In this document: positions 28,000 to 36,158 of the stretch, piece after piece
Layout of the letters: each line of letters begins with the position of its first letter
Numbering within the stretch: position 1 is the stretch's first letter
Origin: an uncultured Bacteroidales bacterium
GTDB taxonomy: Bacteria > Bacteroidota > Bacteroidia > Bacteroidales > Muribaculaceae
Reading direction: 5' to 3'
Length of the DNA stretch: 64,000 nt
Assembly: GCA_949289215.1 (NCBI GenBank)
Contig: CASENC010000049.1
Span: 124,001 to 188,000 of the forward strand
Made by a program: the position numbers and the translations under genes
The notes under the pieces: model-generated
Databases searched by the model: none
Told to the model about the DNA's origin: nothing
Seen by the model: only the letters and a program-made list of their open reading frames with translations

Positions 28000-28407
28000 T
28001 TATTCGCCGTGTGTGCTGTTATATACATCGGCAATTTTCTTTGCTATGGCTGCCATTTCATCGGCAGGGAGAGTCATTTTGTGGCTGAAACTCATGTCGC
28101 CTTCCTTTGATATGGGAATAAGATGAATGTGTGCATGAGGCACTTCCAGCCCCAGCACGGCCACGGCAATCTTCTTGCAGTCGATTACCTGTTTCATGCA
28201 ACGAGCCACGCGGCGTGCAAACTTGGTGAGTCCTGCATATTCCTCTTCATCGAGATTGAATATGTAATCTACTTCATGTTTAGGTACTACCAGCGTGTGC
28301 CCCGGCATGACAGGATTGATATCGAGGAAGGCGAAATAATCCTCGGTTTCGGCGACCTTGTAGCAAGGAATCTCGCCTGCTATTATCTTACTGAAAATCG
28401 AAGCCAT
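28000..28407 (-). CDS. HIT family nucleotide-binding protein
   Basis: A histidine-triad protein of 135 residues, HinT-like, expected to hydrolyse nucleoside phosphoramidates or related nucleotides in the cytoplasm. The triad is in PHAHIHLIP near residue 97. The N-terminal FSKIIAGEIPCYKVAETEDYFAFLDINPVMPGHTLVVPK is the standard HinT pattern. It starts 25 bases after greA on the same strand and shares the terminator at 27931-27972. The natural substrate is not known. Confidence 0.92.
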   Translation of the reverse strand: MASIFSKIIAGEIPCYKVAETEDYFAFLDINPVMPGHTLVVPKHEVDYIFNLDEEEYAGLTKFARRVARCMKQVIDCKKIAVAVLGLEVPHAHIHLIPISKEGDMSFSHKMTLPADEMAAIAKKIADVYNSTHGE

Positions 28408-28432
28408 GATAATATATATAGATGTGTGTTGA

Positions 28433-28903
28433 TTAAATCTCTATTTTCAATATTTCAAATGAAATCATTCCGGCCGGAGCTTTCACTTCAACCACGTCGC
28501 CCACTTTGTGTCCCATAAGCCCTTTTGCGATGGGGGTGCTTTGAGCGATTTTCATCTCTTTGAGATTTGCCTCGCTGTCGGTGACAATGGTATATTTGAG
28601 TGTGGCACCGTTTTTCAAGTTTTTGATGGTAACTGTGTTAAGCAGTTGCACTTCGTCGGTGTTGAGCTTGCTTTCATCGATAATGCGGGCGTTTGCCACG
28701 AGGTCCTTTAGCTGCGATATTTTCATTTCGAGCATTCCTTGCGCCTCCTTGGCGGCATCATATTCGGCATTTTCGGAAAGGTCACCTTTGTCGCGAGCTT
28801 CAGCGATAGCACGAGAAATTTCGGGTCGCTTAACGTTTTCAAGGTAAGCGATTTCCTCCATTTTCTTTTTGTATCCTTCTTTTGTCATGTAGCTGATAGC
28901 CAT
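28433..28903 (-). CDS. greA: Transcription elongation factor GreA
   Basis: Rescues backtracked RNA polymerase by stimulating transcript cleavage. The 156-residue protein has the N-terminal coiled coil with the acidic tip (RDKGDLSENAEYDAAKEAQGMLE, about 35-60) and the C-terminal FKBP-like domain (STPIAKGLMGHKVGDVVEVKAPAG). The length and the tip Asp and Glu residues are normal. It begins about 90 bases downstream of a consensus promoter and is followed by the HIT gene. Confidence 0.95.
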   Translation of the reverse strand: MAISYMTKEGYKKKMEEIAYLENVKRPEISRAIAEARDKGDLSENAEYDAAKEAQGMLEMKISQLKDLVANARIIDESKLNTDEVQLLNTVTIKNLKNGATLKYTIVTDSEANLKEMKIAQSTPIAKGLMGHKVGDVVEVKAPAGMISFEILKIEI

Positions 28904-28999
28904 GGTAAATAAAAAGTTTAAATGTTAGTAAAAAATAAAAGAATCTCCACGTGTTTCGTGTAGAGACCCCCTTATAGGTTATTCTATGTTTTTATATGA

Positions 29000-29031
29000 C
29001 AAAGGTAGCCACTATTTTCCGAATCAGCAAA
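29000..29031 (-). promoter_or_regulatory. Promoter of greA-hit
   Basis: Minus strand TTTG (29031-29028), 20 bp, TACCTTTG (29007-29000); the same -7 sequence as the helicase promoter. Confidence 0.8.
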
Positions 29032-29069
29032 TTATACTGTGCTTTTTAATAACTTTTAGCCAAGCCGCA

Positions 29070-30014
29070 TCAGTATGCCTTGCGGTATTTCGGGTCGGTG
29101 GCATCATCGAGTATGCTCAGGTAGCTGGTGTAGCGTGATTGACTTATCAGGCTGTTCTCCACAGCCTCGCGCACGGCGCATCCGGGCTCGTGTGTGTGGG
29201 TGCAATTGTGGTAACGGCAATCGGCCGAGGTGCGGAATATCTCGGGGAAATAATGTGCAACCTGGCTTTTGTCGAAGTCGATGGTGCCGAAGCCTTTTAT
29301 CCCCGGAGTGTCGATTAAATATCCGCCGCCGGGCAACGGGAACATTTCCGAGAAGGTGGTGGTGTGCATGCCGGTGTGGTGCGTTGCGCTTATGCTGCCC
29401 ACTTTCAGGTCGATTCCGGGAATTAGCAAGTTTATGATGGTTGACTTGCCCACGCCCGAGTTCCCTGAAAATAGGGCGATGCGTCCCGACGCAAGTTCCA
29501 ATATGCGAGAAATGCCTTCTGCGGCATTGTTGCTTGTAGCCGACATGGTTATCACGTCATAGCCTATCGAAGTGTAAAGGTAACGTAACGCGTCGGCATA
29601 TTCACGTTCTTCTTCATCGAGCAGGTCGGTCTTGTTGATTATGATTACAGCTTTTATGCCGTAAGCTTCGGCGGTGGCAAGGAAACGGTCGATGAACGTG
29701 GTGCTTGTTTCCGGCTCCTTGATTGTCACGATAAGGAAAGCAATGTCGATGTTTGCGGCAATGATGTGCGATTCTTTCGACAGGTTGCTGGCCCGGCGTA
29801 TTATGTAATTGCGCCGGGCATCGATGGCCGTTATGTAAGCCGTGCCATCGGGGGCGGTTTCGGAGATTTCCACATTGTCGCCTACTGCCACGGGGTTGGT
29901 GGTGCGAATGCCGCGCAGGCGGAAGTTGCCCTTTATCTTGCAACTTACGCAATCGCCGCCATCGGTTTTCACCATGTAGCAGCTGCCTGTGTTTTTGATT
30001 ACCAATCCTTTCAT
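29070..30014 (-). CDS. rsgA: Ribosome small-subunit-dependent GTPase RsgA
   Basis: A circularly permuted GTPase (314 residues) that checks late 30S maturation. An N-terminal OB-fold (about 1-75, [20 protein letters not shown]) precedes the permuted GTPase motifs in the order [10 protein letters not shown] (G4), then [14 protein letters not shown] (G1) and [12 protein letters not shown] (G3). A zinc site follows in [17 protein letters not shown]. The ATG at 30014 fits both the promoter 10 bases upstream and the family N-terminus; the frame stays open to 30392 but has no family features there. It is divergent from the DUF169 gene. Confidence 0.95.
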   Translation of the reverse strand: MKGLVIKNTGSCYMVKTDGGDCVSCKIKGNFRLRGIRTTNPVAVGDNVEISETAPDGTAYITAIDARRNYIIRRASNLSKESHIIAANIDIAFLIVTIKEPETSTTFIDRFLATAEAYGIKAVIIINKTDLLDEEEREYADALRYLYTSIGYDVITMSATSNNAAEGISRILELASGRIALFSGNSGVGKSTIINLLIPGIDLKVGSISATHHTGMHTTTFSEMFPLPGGGYLIDTPGIKGFGTIDFDKSQVAHYFPEIFRTSADCRYHNCTHTHEPGCAVREAVENSLISQSRYTSYLSILDDATDPKYRKAY

Positions 30015-30023
30015 AACTGTCGG

Positions 30024-30055
30024 CAAAAATATAAATATTCCCGGAATGCCGCAAA
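30024..30055 (-). promoter_or_regulatory. Promoter of rsgA, near-leaderless
   Basis: Minus strand TTTG (30055-30052), 20 bp, TATTTTTG (30031-30024). The ATG begins 10 bases after the -7 box, so the leader is only a few bases at most. Confidence 0.75.
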
Positions 30056-30118
30056 TATGCGTTGATGTAAATAAACCGGGGTAAAGTAACGTGGTGCAAG
30101 ATTTTGCCGGGAAATGGT

Positions 30119-30126
30119 TATATTTG
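30119..30126 (+). promoter_or_regulatory. Candidate -7 box of the DUF169 gene
   Basis: TATATTTG, 22 bases before the ATG. No clear -33 box. It is back-to-back with the rsgA promoter. Confidence 0.45.
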
Positions 30127-30148
30127 CAATTATATAATATTGTGCAAT

Positions 30149-30865
30149 ATGGGAATAAGTGAATTTGAGGCTTTATACCGCAAGGCTTTCGGCGCAGGGG
30201 TACCGTTGCCGTTGGCATTCGGATACAGCGACACTCCTGTGGCTGAATTGGGAAGGGTGCCGCGATGCATGGTTGGTGCGATACGCAAGGTGTGTGATGG
30301 CGGCGCGTTGACGCTTTCGGCCGAAAACGTGCTGTGTGGCGGTGGTGCGCTTTACACGGCCTTTGCGCCAATGCCCGGCCGCGTGCCGGCATTTGTGTCG
30401 GGTGAGGAACATTATAAGCAGTCGCCTGAACTGGTGCGGGAATATATTTCCCGACTTGGGATAAAACTTTCGGAGAAACCTTACCTTAACTTTGTGCGTA
30501 TCGACAGCCTCGACAACCTTGACGACATGGAAGGGATACTATTCTTTGCTACGCCCGACATGCTTTCGGGGCTTTGTTCGTGGGCTTTCTATGACAATAA
30601 CGATGATGATGCGGTGTGCGCACGCTTTGCATCGGGGTGCTGTAGCATGGTCACCCTTGCCATGAATGAGAATAAGGCCGGGGGCAGGCGTTGTTTCATA
30701 GGTATGTTCGACCCGTCGGCCCGGTTGCTTGTCCCTGAAAACGAGCTCACCTTTGCCGTGCCCGTATGCCGGTTCCGCGAGATGTTGGGTACGATGGAGC
30801 AGTCGGCCTTGTTTTGCAAGGCTTATTCCATGGTAAGGCAACGCATGACAAGGGTAGAATTATAG
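30149..30865 (+). CDS. DUF169 family protein
   Basis: A cytoplasmic protein of 238 residues. The pattern of DUF169 is visible: [54 protein letters not shown], a central region (about 110-140, NFVRIDSLD...[16 protein letters not shown]), and [33 protein letters not shown]. Eight or so cysteines are scattered and several recur in the family, so a metal or redox role is conceivable, but the function is not known. The ATG at 30149 was chosen because it follows the -7 box; the frame is open a little further upstream. Confidence 0.8.
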   Translation: MGISEFEALYRKAFGAGVPLPLAFGYSDTPVAELGRVPRCMVGAIRKVCDGGALTLSAENVLCGGGALYTAFAPMPGRVPAFVSGEEHYKQSPELVREYISRLGIKLSEKPYLNFVRIDSLDNLDDMEGILFFATPDMLSGLCSWAFYDNNDDDAVCARFASGCCSMVTLAMNENKAGGRRCFIGMFDPSARLLVPENELTFAVPVCRFREMLGTMEQSALFCKAYSMVRQRMTRVEL

Positions 30866-31010
30866 CCGTGTACTTAAGTAATTATGTATCAGTCAACGAT
30901 TGTCAATACTGTGGTTGCTATTGCGTTGATTGATAGATTGTTATGTTGCTTTGGGCTTGGCGGTCTGAAATTATCTGTCAGGAAATCATGGTTTTAACTG
31001 AAAAATGTTG

Positions 31011-31018
31011 TAAATTTG
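31011..31018 (+). promoter_or_regulatory. Candidate -7 box of the winged-helix gene
   Basis: TAAATTTG, about 65 bases before the ATG at 31085; the -33 region is not clear. Confidence 0.45.
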
Positions 31019-31084
31019 CAGTGACTTTAAATCAAAATCATAGTTTTTTTGAAAAAGAAGTAGTATTAAAATTCGTTTGAGATT

Positions 31085-31285
31085 ATGAACGTAGAAGTAA
31101 TTGGAAATTGGGCAGGCCTTGTGTGGGTAGCACTTAACGAACAGGGTAAACTTGGCGTTAAGGGCCTTAAGAAAGCCACTAAGCTCAAGGAAAAAGAAAT
31201 CTATGCAGCTCTCGGCTGGCTTGCACGCGAAGGCAAAGTGAGCATTGAAGATGCTGAAACCGATGTCATGGTAGCATTGGTTTAA
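31085..31285 (+). CDS. Small winged helix-turn-helix protein (DUF2582-like)
   Basis: A 66-residue protein that is almost entirely one winged-helix domain: GNWAGLVWVALNEQGKLGVKGLKKATKLKEKEIYAALGWLAREGKVSIED. The recognition helix would be EKEIYAALGWLARE. It matches a small family conserved through Bacteroidales (DUF2582/winged helix) with no known target. It is a single-gene unit with its own -7 box and a strong terminator directly after it, and its codon use is that of a well-expressed gene. Confidence 0.8.
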   Translation: MNVEVIGNWAGLVWVALNEQGKLGVKGLKKATKLKEKEIYAALGWLAREGKVSIEDAETDVMVALV

Positions 31286-31295
31286 TTGTACCGTT

Positions 31296-31376
31296 AAAAT
31301 CCCCTGATGTGTTGTTTTCAAGGGATTTTCTTTTTGTAGCTCCCGTTCGGCAAAATTCCCCGAAGCGGGATTTTTT
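31296..31376 (+). terminator. Tandem terminators after the winged-helix gene
   Basis: First: AAAATCCC (31296-31303) pairs perfectly with GGGATTTT (31322-31329), then CTTTTTG. Second, weaker: CCCG/CGGG around AAG (31359-31369), then T6. Confidence 0.8.
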
Positions 31377-31393
31377 GTGTACATAATGGTGGT

Positions 31394-31420
31394 AAAAAAG
31401 CCGAGGCATCCCCCGGCTTT
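31394..31420 (-). terminator. Terminator of the racemase-like gene
   Basis: AAAGCCG pairs with CGGCTTT; on the minus strand a T-run follows. It is 34 bases after the stop. Confidence 0.75.
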
Positions 31421-31453
31421 GCGATAGTTGTATTTTAGGTTTGTGGTGTTGTT

Positions 31454-32194
31454 TTACTTGCGTGTGGCGTAATCCACGGCGGCAACCGAGTGCAGTTCGG
31501 TGCTGTCGAAGATGGGAATGTCAACGTCGTTCTTGCCTATGAGCAAAGGTATCTCGGTGCAACCTAATATCACCCCCTCGCCGCCTTCAGCCTTAAGGCG
31601 GTTGATAATCTTCACGTAACCCTCACGTGACTCATCTTTCACTATGTCGTTGCACAGTTCATCGAAAATCACATCGTTGATGTAGTCGCGTTCTTCGAGA
31701 GTGGGAATAAGCACTTCAAGTCCGAATTTCTTTTCAAGGGTGGGTTTATAGAAGTCGTTTTCCATTGTGTGCTTTGTTCCGAGCAATATTACTTTCTTTA
31801 CGCCTGAATCGATGATTTTCTGGCCTACGACATCGACGATGTTGAGCACTCTTACTCCTACTTTTTCCTCGATTATCGACGCAAGCGAGTTGAGGGTGTT
31901 GGAAGCAATCACGATTACCTCGGCGCCGCCGGCTTTAAGGCGCATGGCTGCATCGACCATTGTTGCAGTCATCATGGTCCAGTCGCCGGCAGCCGCAAGA
32001 CGTTCTTGTGCAGCGAAGCTGTGGAACGGGATTGAATAGAGCAGCAAGTTGGCCGAATAAAGTGAACCGTAGCGGTCGCGCATGATTTCGTTCATGCGGC
32101 GATAATAATTTGCCGATGAAGCCCAACTCACGCCGCCGATTACGCCAATTACTTTGCAAACGCTGTCTTCCAGATATTTGTATTGTGTTTCCAT
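31454..32194 (-). CDS. Aspartate/glutamate racemase family protein
   Basis: A two-domain amino-acid racemase-like enzyme of 246 residues. The N-terminal VIGVIGGVSWASSANYYRRMNE and the C-terminal GVILGCTEIPLLIG (Cys212) are typical of the RacX/YgeA branch. In the first half the usual catalytic residue before Asn-Thr is Ser98 (VIASNTLNS) rather than Cys. Some broad-range racemases of this family have Thr there and keep only the second Cys, so it may act on one enantiomer or on another acidic amino acid. A -7 box TAAATTTG lies 26 bases before the ATG. It is a single-gene unit. Confidence 0.85.
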   Translation of the reverse strand: METQYKYLEDSVCKVIGVIGGVSWASSANYYRRMNEIMRDRYGSLYSANLLLYSIPFHSFAAQERLAAAGDWTMMTATMVDAAMRLKAGGAEVIVIASNTLNSLASIIEEKVGVRVLNIVDVVGQKIIDSGVKKVILLGTKHTMENDFYKPTLEKKFGLEVLIPTLEERDYINDVIFDELCNDIVKDESREGYVKIINRLKAEGGEGVILGCTEIPLLIGKNDVDIPIFDSTELHSVAAVDYATRK

Positions 32195-32219
32195 AAAATA
32201 GCGGTAAATAGTTTTGGTG

Positions 32220-32227
32220 CAAATTTA
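32220..32227 (-). promoter_or_regulatory. Candidate -7 box of the racemase-like gene
   Basis: Minus strand TAAATTTG; no clear -33 box. Confidence 0.4.
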
Positions 32228-32401
32228 GCAAAAAAACGGGGAGTGTAATAAATTGTAAGCACTAATTTTCCGTTTGCTTTAAGGAGATGAAGAAGGTGGG
32301 TTGAATGTGATTTGTTGTTACCGGCTTACGATTTGATATCGATTATTTGGCGCAATGCCAATATTTGTAGCAATCAGTGCCGCGGTTTCGGGAAAAATGT
32401 G

Positions 32402-32409
32402 TAAGTTTG
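32402..32409 (+). promoter_or_regulatory. Candidate -7 box of the aminopeptidase P gene
   Basis: TAAGTTTG, 45 bases before the ATG at 32455; the -33 region is weak. Confidence 0.45.
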
Positions 32410-32454
32410 TAGTATGCTTACAAGCGTAATAATTAAAATATCAATAATATAAAA

Positions 32455-34239
32455 ATGAGTAAAGAAACTGTAAAAAATCTTGAGGCCTTGCGTAGTGAAA
32501 TGCGGCGCCTCGGGGTTGATGCCGTGATTATTCCGGGCACCGATCCTCACCAAAGCGAGTATATAAGCGGATATTGGAAATTGCGTGACCATGTGAGTGG
32601 TTTTACGGGCAGCAACGGTACTGCCGTGGTGACACTTGATGATGCCGGGTTATGGACCGATTCGCGATACTTCTTGCAAGCAGCTTCGCAACTCGAAGAT
32701 TCGGGATTTGTGTTGCACAAGGAGGATGTGCCGGGAGAAGCCACCATCGAAGAGTGGATTACGGCCAATTTGCACGATGGGGCAGTGCTTGCCGTGGATG
32801 GCTACCTGTTTTCGATATCGGGTGCTGCCGCTCTCGAAGAATTGTGTGGCCGTAACGGGTTGCGTTTTGCATCTGATTTCAACATCGCCGACCGGGTGTG
32901 GACTGCCGACCGACCGGAACGCCCGTCGGGAAAAGTATTTGTGCATGACGAGAAATATGCCGGTGAAAGTGCTTCGAGCAAAATCGACCGCGTGCTGACC
33001 GCGGTTGAGCGGCTTGACGCCGAGTCGATATTCATTCCTTCGCTCGACGAGATTGCGTGGACATTGAATTTGCGCGGCAGCGACGTGGAATTTACGCCGG
33101 TGTTTATATCATACTTGTATCTTTCGCGCGACAGGCGAGTACTTTTTATCGACGATGTAAAGCTCGACGATGAGGTTCGCGACTACTTGCGGTCGATTGA
33201 CGTTGAAGTGAAACCTTATGATGGGGTTAAAGACTTCTTGTCGGGCGTAAGCACCCATGAAACCATCCTGCTCGATCCGGCCAAGGTGAGCGATACCCTG
33301 GCTCGTGCACTTGATTGCATGAAGGTGTATGCCTCTTCACCGGTAGCCATGCTTAAGGCCGTGAAGAATGAAGTGCAAATTGCCGGTACGCGAAAGGCTA
33401 TGGAGCGCGATGGTGCAGCACTTGTGCGCTTGTTCATGTGGCTTGAGGAGAATGCCGCTTCGGGCAAGTATAACGAACTTGATGTGTGGCGCAAGGGGAT
33501 GGAATTCCGCGGTCGCAGCGAACTTTACCGTGGCGACAGCTTTGGCATGATTGCCGGTTATCGCGAGCATGGTGCAATAGTGCATTATTCGGCTACCGAG
33601 GAGAGTGCATCCACTCTTGCCGCCGACGGGTTGTTGCTTATTGACAGTGGTGCGCAGTATTTGGACGGTACCACCGACATAACTCGCACCCTCACGCTGG
33701 GCAATCCCACAGCCGATGAAAGGCATGATTATACACTTGTGTTAAAAGGCCACTTGGCTATAGCACGTGCCCAGTTCCCGGTAGGCACCCGTGGTTCGCA
33801 ACTTGATGCCCTTGCCCGTATTTATTTGTGGGAAGAGGGAATGAGTTATTTGCACGGTACCGGACATGGAGTGGGGCATTTCCTTGGCGTGCACGAAGGC
33901 CCGCAGAACATACGCCTTAATGAAAATCCCACCACATTGCAGCCCGGAATGATAACAAGCGATGAACCCGGGGTTTATAAGGCCGGACGCTATGGCATAC
34001 GCATCGAGAATCTTGTGCTTACTGTAGAAGGGGAACATTCCGAGGAGTTTGGCGACTTCTGCCGCTTTGAGGTGTTGACGCTCTTCCCCTATGACCGCCA
34101 ACTTATAGATACATCGATGCTTACCGCCCGTGAGATAGAGCAAATCAACAGGTATCACAAGCAGGTTTACGACCGTCTGTCGCCATATCTCGACGACAAC
34201 GAATGTCGTTGGCTTGCCGATAAAACTCGTGCGTTGTAA
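32455..34239 (+). CDS. Xaa-Pro aminopeptidase (M24B, aminopeptidase P-like)
   Basis: A cytoplasmic metallopeptidase of 594 residues that removes an N-terminal residue before proline. Three domains are expected: two creatinase-like N-domains (about 1-145 and 150-315) and the pita-bread catalytic domain (about 320-535). Metal ligands are in LLLIDSGAQYLDGTTDITRT (two Asp), HGTGHGVGHFLGVHEGP (His), and the Glu residues in ITSDEPGVY and RIENLVLT. The C-terminal extension (YDRQLIDTSMLTAREIEQINRYH to ADKTRAL) matches the long aminopeptidase P type. It is followed by a palindromic repeat element and then the gamma-carbonic-anhydrase-like gene. Confidence 0.93.
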   Translation: MSKETVKNLEALRSEMRRLGVDAVIIPGTDPHQSEYISGYWKLRDHVSGFTGSNGTAVVTLDDAGLWTDSRYFLQAASQLEDSGFVLHKEDVPGEATIEEWITANLHDGAVLAVDGYLFSISGAAALEELCGRNGLRFASDFNIADRVWTADRPERPSGKVFVHDEKYAGESASSKIDRVLTAVERLDAESIFIPSLDEIAWTLNLRGSDVEFTPVFISYLYLSRDRRVLFIDDVKLDDEVRDYLRSIDVEVKPYDGVKDFLSGVSTHETILLDPAKVSDTLARALDCMKVYASSPVAMLKAVKNEVQIAGTRKAMERDGAALVRLFMWLEENAASGKYNELDVWRKGMEFRGRSELYRGDSFGMIAGYREHGAIVHYSATEESASTLAADGLLLIDSGAQYLDGTTDITRTLTLGNPTADERHDYTLVLKGHLAIARAQFPVGTRGSQLDALARIYLWEEGMSYLHGTGHGVGHFLGVHEGPQNIRLNENPTTLQPGMITSDEPGVYKAGRYGIRIENLVLTVEGEHSEEFGDFCRFEVLTLFPYDRQLIDTSMLTAREIEQINRYHKQVYDRLSPYLDDNECRWLADKTRAL

Positions 34240-34270
34240 AAAAACGGTTTCAAGAGAGGATGATTTAAAA

Positions 34271-34397
34271 CCACTTGTAGAGACGCGATTAATCGCGTCT
34301 CTACGGGAGCCAAAAATGCATTTTGATACGCCCCAGAAACATCAGGCATGGCAGGGTATTTCAGGAGACGCGATTAATCGCGTCTCTACGAGTGGTT
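34271..34397. repeat. Palindromic repeat element with paired inverted ends
   Basis: Two palindromes with arms GTAGAGACGCG/CGCGTCTCTAC around ATTAAT lie at 34277-34304 and 34365-34389. The outer ends CCACTTGTAGAGACGCG and the reverse complement of the right end differ at one position of 17, so the 127-bp unit is an inverted pair. The middle includes AAATGCATTTTGATACGCCC, related to the ends of the element at 40789-40947. It is a BIME- or MITE-like dispersed repeat with no coding capacity. Confidence 0.85.
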
Positions 34398-34433
34398 AAT
34401 GTTTTTATTGTGTGACTTAAAATAAAATATTAT

Positions 34434-34949
34434 ATGGCACTTATAAAAAGCGTTAGGGGTTTTACCCCGAAGATAGGCAAGGATTGTTTCCTTGCCGACA
34501 ATGCCACTATTGTTGGCGATGTGACGATGGGAGAGGGGTGCAGCGTGTGGTTTAATGCCGTGCTGCGTGGAGATGTGAACACCATCACCATAGGCGACCG
34601 CGTCAATATTCAAGACGGTTCGGTACTTCATACATTGTATGAAAAATCGACCATTGAAATAGGTAACGACGTTTCGATAGGGCATAACGTAACCATCCAT
34701 GGGGCAAAAATCCATGATCTTGCATTGATAGGAATGGGCAGCACACTGCTCGACCATGCCGAAGTAGGCGAGGGGGCGATAGTTGCCGCCGGAAGTGTGG
34801 TTACCGGTAAAACCAAGATTGGCCCCAATGAAATGTGGGGCGGAGTACCAGCCAAATTCATTAAGATGGTTGACCCTGCCCAAAGCCGTGAAATCAACGT
34901 GAAAATAGCACACAACTACCTCATGTACAGCAAGTGGTATGAGGAATAA
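34434..34949 (+). CDS. Gamma-carbonic-anhydrase-like hexapeptide protein
   Basis: A left-handed beta-helix trimer protein of 171 residues of the YrdA/CaiE/PaaY type. Hexapeptide repeats run through about 15-140 (ADNATIVGDVTMGEGCSVWFNAVLRGDVNTITIGDRVNIQDGSV...). The metal ligands expected from Cam-type enzymes are present: His in VLHTLYE, and the pair in SIGHNVTIHGAKI. The C-terminal helix ends at NYLMYSKWYEE. Metal binding is likely; carbonic anhydrase activity is unproven for most of these proteins. It is followed by a repeat-derived terminator hairpin. Confidence 0.9.
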   Translation: MALIKSVRGFTPKIGKDCFLADNATIVGDVTMGEGCSVWFNAVLRGDVNTITIGDRVNIQDGSVLHTLYEKSTIEIGNDVSIGHNVTIHGAKIHDLALIGMGSTLLDHAEVGEGAIVAAGSVVTGKTKIGPNEMWGGVPAKFIKMVDPAQSREINVKIAHNYLMYSKWYEE

Positions 34950-34961
34950 TTAAAAAATCGA

Positions 34962-34996
34962 GAGGGCGTATCAAAATATAATTTCGATACACCCTC
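34962..34996. terminator. Bidirectional terminator hairpin built from the repeat-end motif
   Basis: GAGGGCGTATC (34962-34972) pairs with GATACACCCTC (34986-34996), one G-U/C-A mismatch, with flanking A/T pairs extending the stem. T-runs lie on both strands. The arms match the GGGTGTATCAAAAT end of the repeat elements at 40789 and 51672. Confidence 0.8.
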
Positions 34997-35003
34997 ATTT
35001 TTT

Positions 35004-36101
35004 TTATTTTTTGTCGAAGTAATTGGCGATTTCGGCCATGCGGGTTACCTGATCGACGTGGAACGGGCAGCGGCGATTGCAATGGCCGCAAGCGATGCAG
35101 CATGATGCCTTGACGGCAAGTTTGGCATAGTGGTCGGCAGCGAGTGCATCGCCGACGCGGGCAAGGTCGTAATATTTGTTTATAAGTCCCACATCAAGGT
35201 GCATGGGGCATGGCTGGCAGTGGTTGCAATACACGCACACGCCTTCCACTTCGCGAGGTGCGAATGTGCCTATTACCGAGTAGTCGCGTTCTTGGGCCGA
35301 TGCATTGCAAAATCCCAGTATATCATTTAAATCATCGATGCCACGCACACCCGGGAGTGTGGTCAGAACGCCCGGTTTGTCGAGCGCGTATTGCAGGCAT
35401 TGGTAACGGGTAAGAGCCTGCTTGAATGGTGATACCTTGGCATCGAGCAACTGTCCGGCACTGAATGGCTTCATCACCGATATGCCTACGCCATCGGCCT
35501 CGCATCGGCGGTAAAGAGCCATGCGTTCGGCTGCGCTGCCAAATGCAAACTCCCCTTGGCTGTAATCATAACCGGGATTGATGCTGAACATGAGCATATC
35601 CACAAGCCCCATATCGAGGATGCGGTTGGTTACCGACGGTGTGTGTGACGAAAGACCTATGTGGCGCACCACTCCGGTAGCTTTCATCTGTTTCAGGTAA
35701 TCGAGTATTCCGCCTGATACATATTTTTCCAGGTCTTCAACACTGTCGATGCAATGTATAAAGCCGAAATCGATGTAATCGGTTTGTAATTGTTGCAGTT
35801 GCCACTCGACTGAGCGTTTCACAGAGTCGAGATTGGTGGTCCATCCATATTCGCCTGTTTCATAATTTGCTCCGAAGTGTATTTGCAAGTACACGTGGTT
35901 GCGGCAACCCTTGAACACTCGCCCGTAAGGGGCGAACGGGCGAGCAGAAGCCGATGCCAAGTCGAAGTAATTGATACCTGCATCAACCGCCGCAGTTAGG
36001 GTTTCTTCTATTTCATGCTCTTCGGCATTGCCTATTGCGCTTGAGCCGAGTCCTATGACACTTATCTGTTCATTGCCGTGTGGCAATTTGCGATATTCCA
36101 T
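35004..36101 (-). CDS. Aldo/keto reductase with ferredoxin-like C-terminal domain
   Basis: A cytoplasmic oxidoreductase of 365 residues. The AKR barrel (about 1-285) has the catalytic tetrad region GINYFDLAS... and DYIDFGFIHCID, with GVRHIGLSSHTPS as the next strand. The C-terminal region carries two Cys clusters, CVYCNHCQPCPMHLD and CCIACGHCNRRCPF, able to hold two 4Fe-4S clusters. This AKR plus ferredoxin fusion is common in anaerobes; the substrate is unknown. I chose the ATG at 36101 over an upstream TTG. A -7 box TATTTTTG ends 18 bases before it. Confidence 0.88.
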   Translation of the reverse strand: MEYRKLPHGNEQISVIGLGSSAIGNAEEHEIEETLTAAVDAGINYFDLASASARPFAPYGRVFKGCRNHVYLQIHFGANYETGEYGWTTNLDSVKRSVEWQLQQLQTDYIDFGFIHCIDSVEDLEKYVSGGILDYLKQMKATGVVRHIGLSSHTPSVTNRILDMGLVDMLMFSINPGYDYSQGEFAFGSAAERMALYRRCEADGVGISVMKPFSAGQLLDAKVSPFKQALTRYQCLQYALDKPGVLTTLPGVRGIDDLNDILGFCNASAQERDYSVIGTFAPREVEGVCVYCNHCQPCPMHLDVGLINKYYDLARVGDALAADHYAKLAVKASCCIACGHCNRRCPFHVDQVTRMAEIANYFDKK

Positions 36102-36119
36102 GTATTCCTGTTTTTTGCA

Positions 36120-36127
36120 CAAAAATA
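36120..36127 (-). promoter_or_regulatory. Candidate -7 box of the aldo/keto reductase gene
   Basis: Minus strand TATTTTTG, identical to the argE-like and rsgA -7 boxes; no clear -33 box. Confidence 0.45.
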
Positions 36128-36158
36128 AGAATATGTTTTATGCCGGTGTGTACCCTAA

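Noticed and set aside
30015..30392. N-terminal extension of rsgA
   Set aside because: It runs through the rsgA promoter and across the divergent DUF169 gene; the family N-terminus is at 30014.
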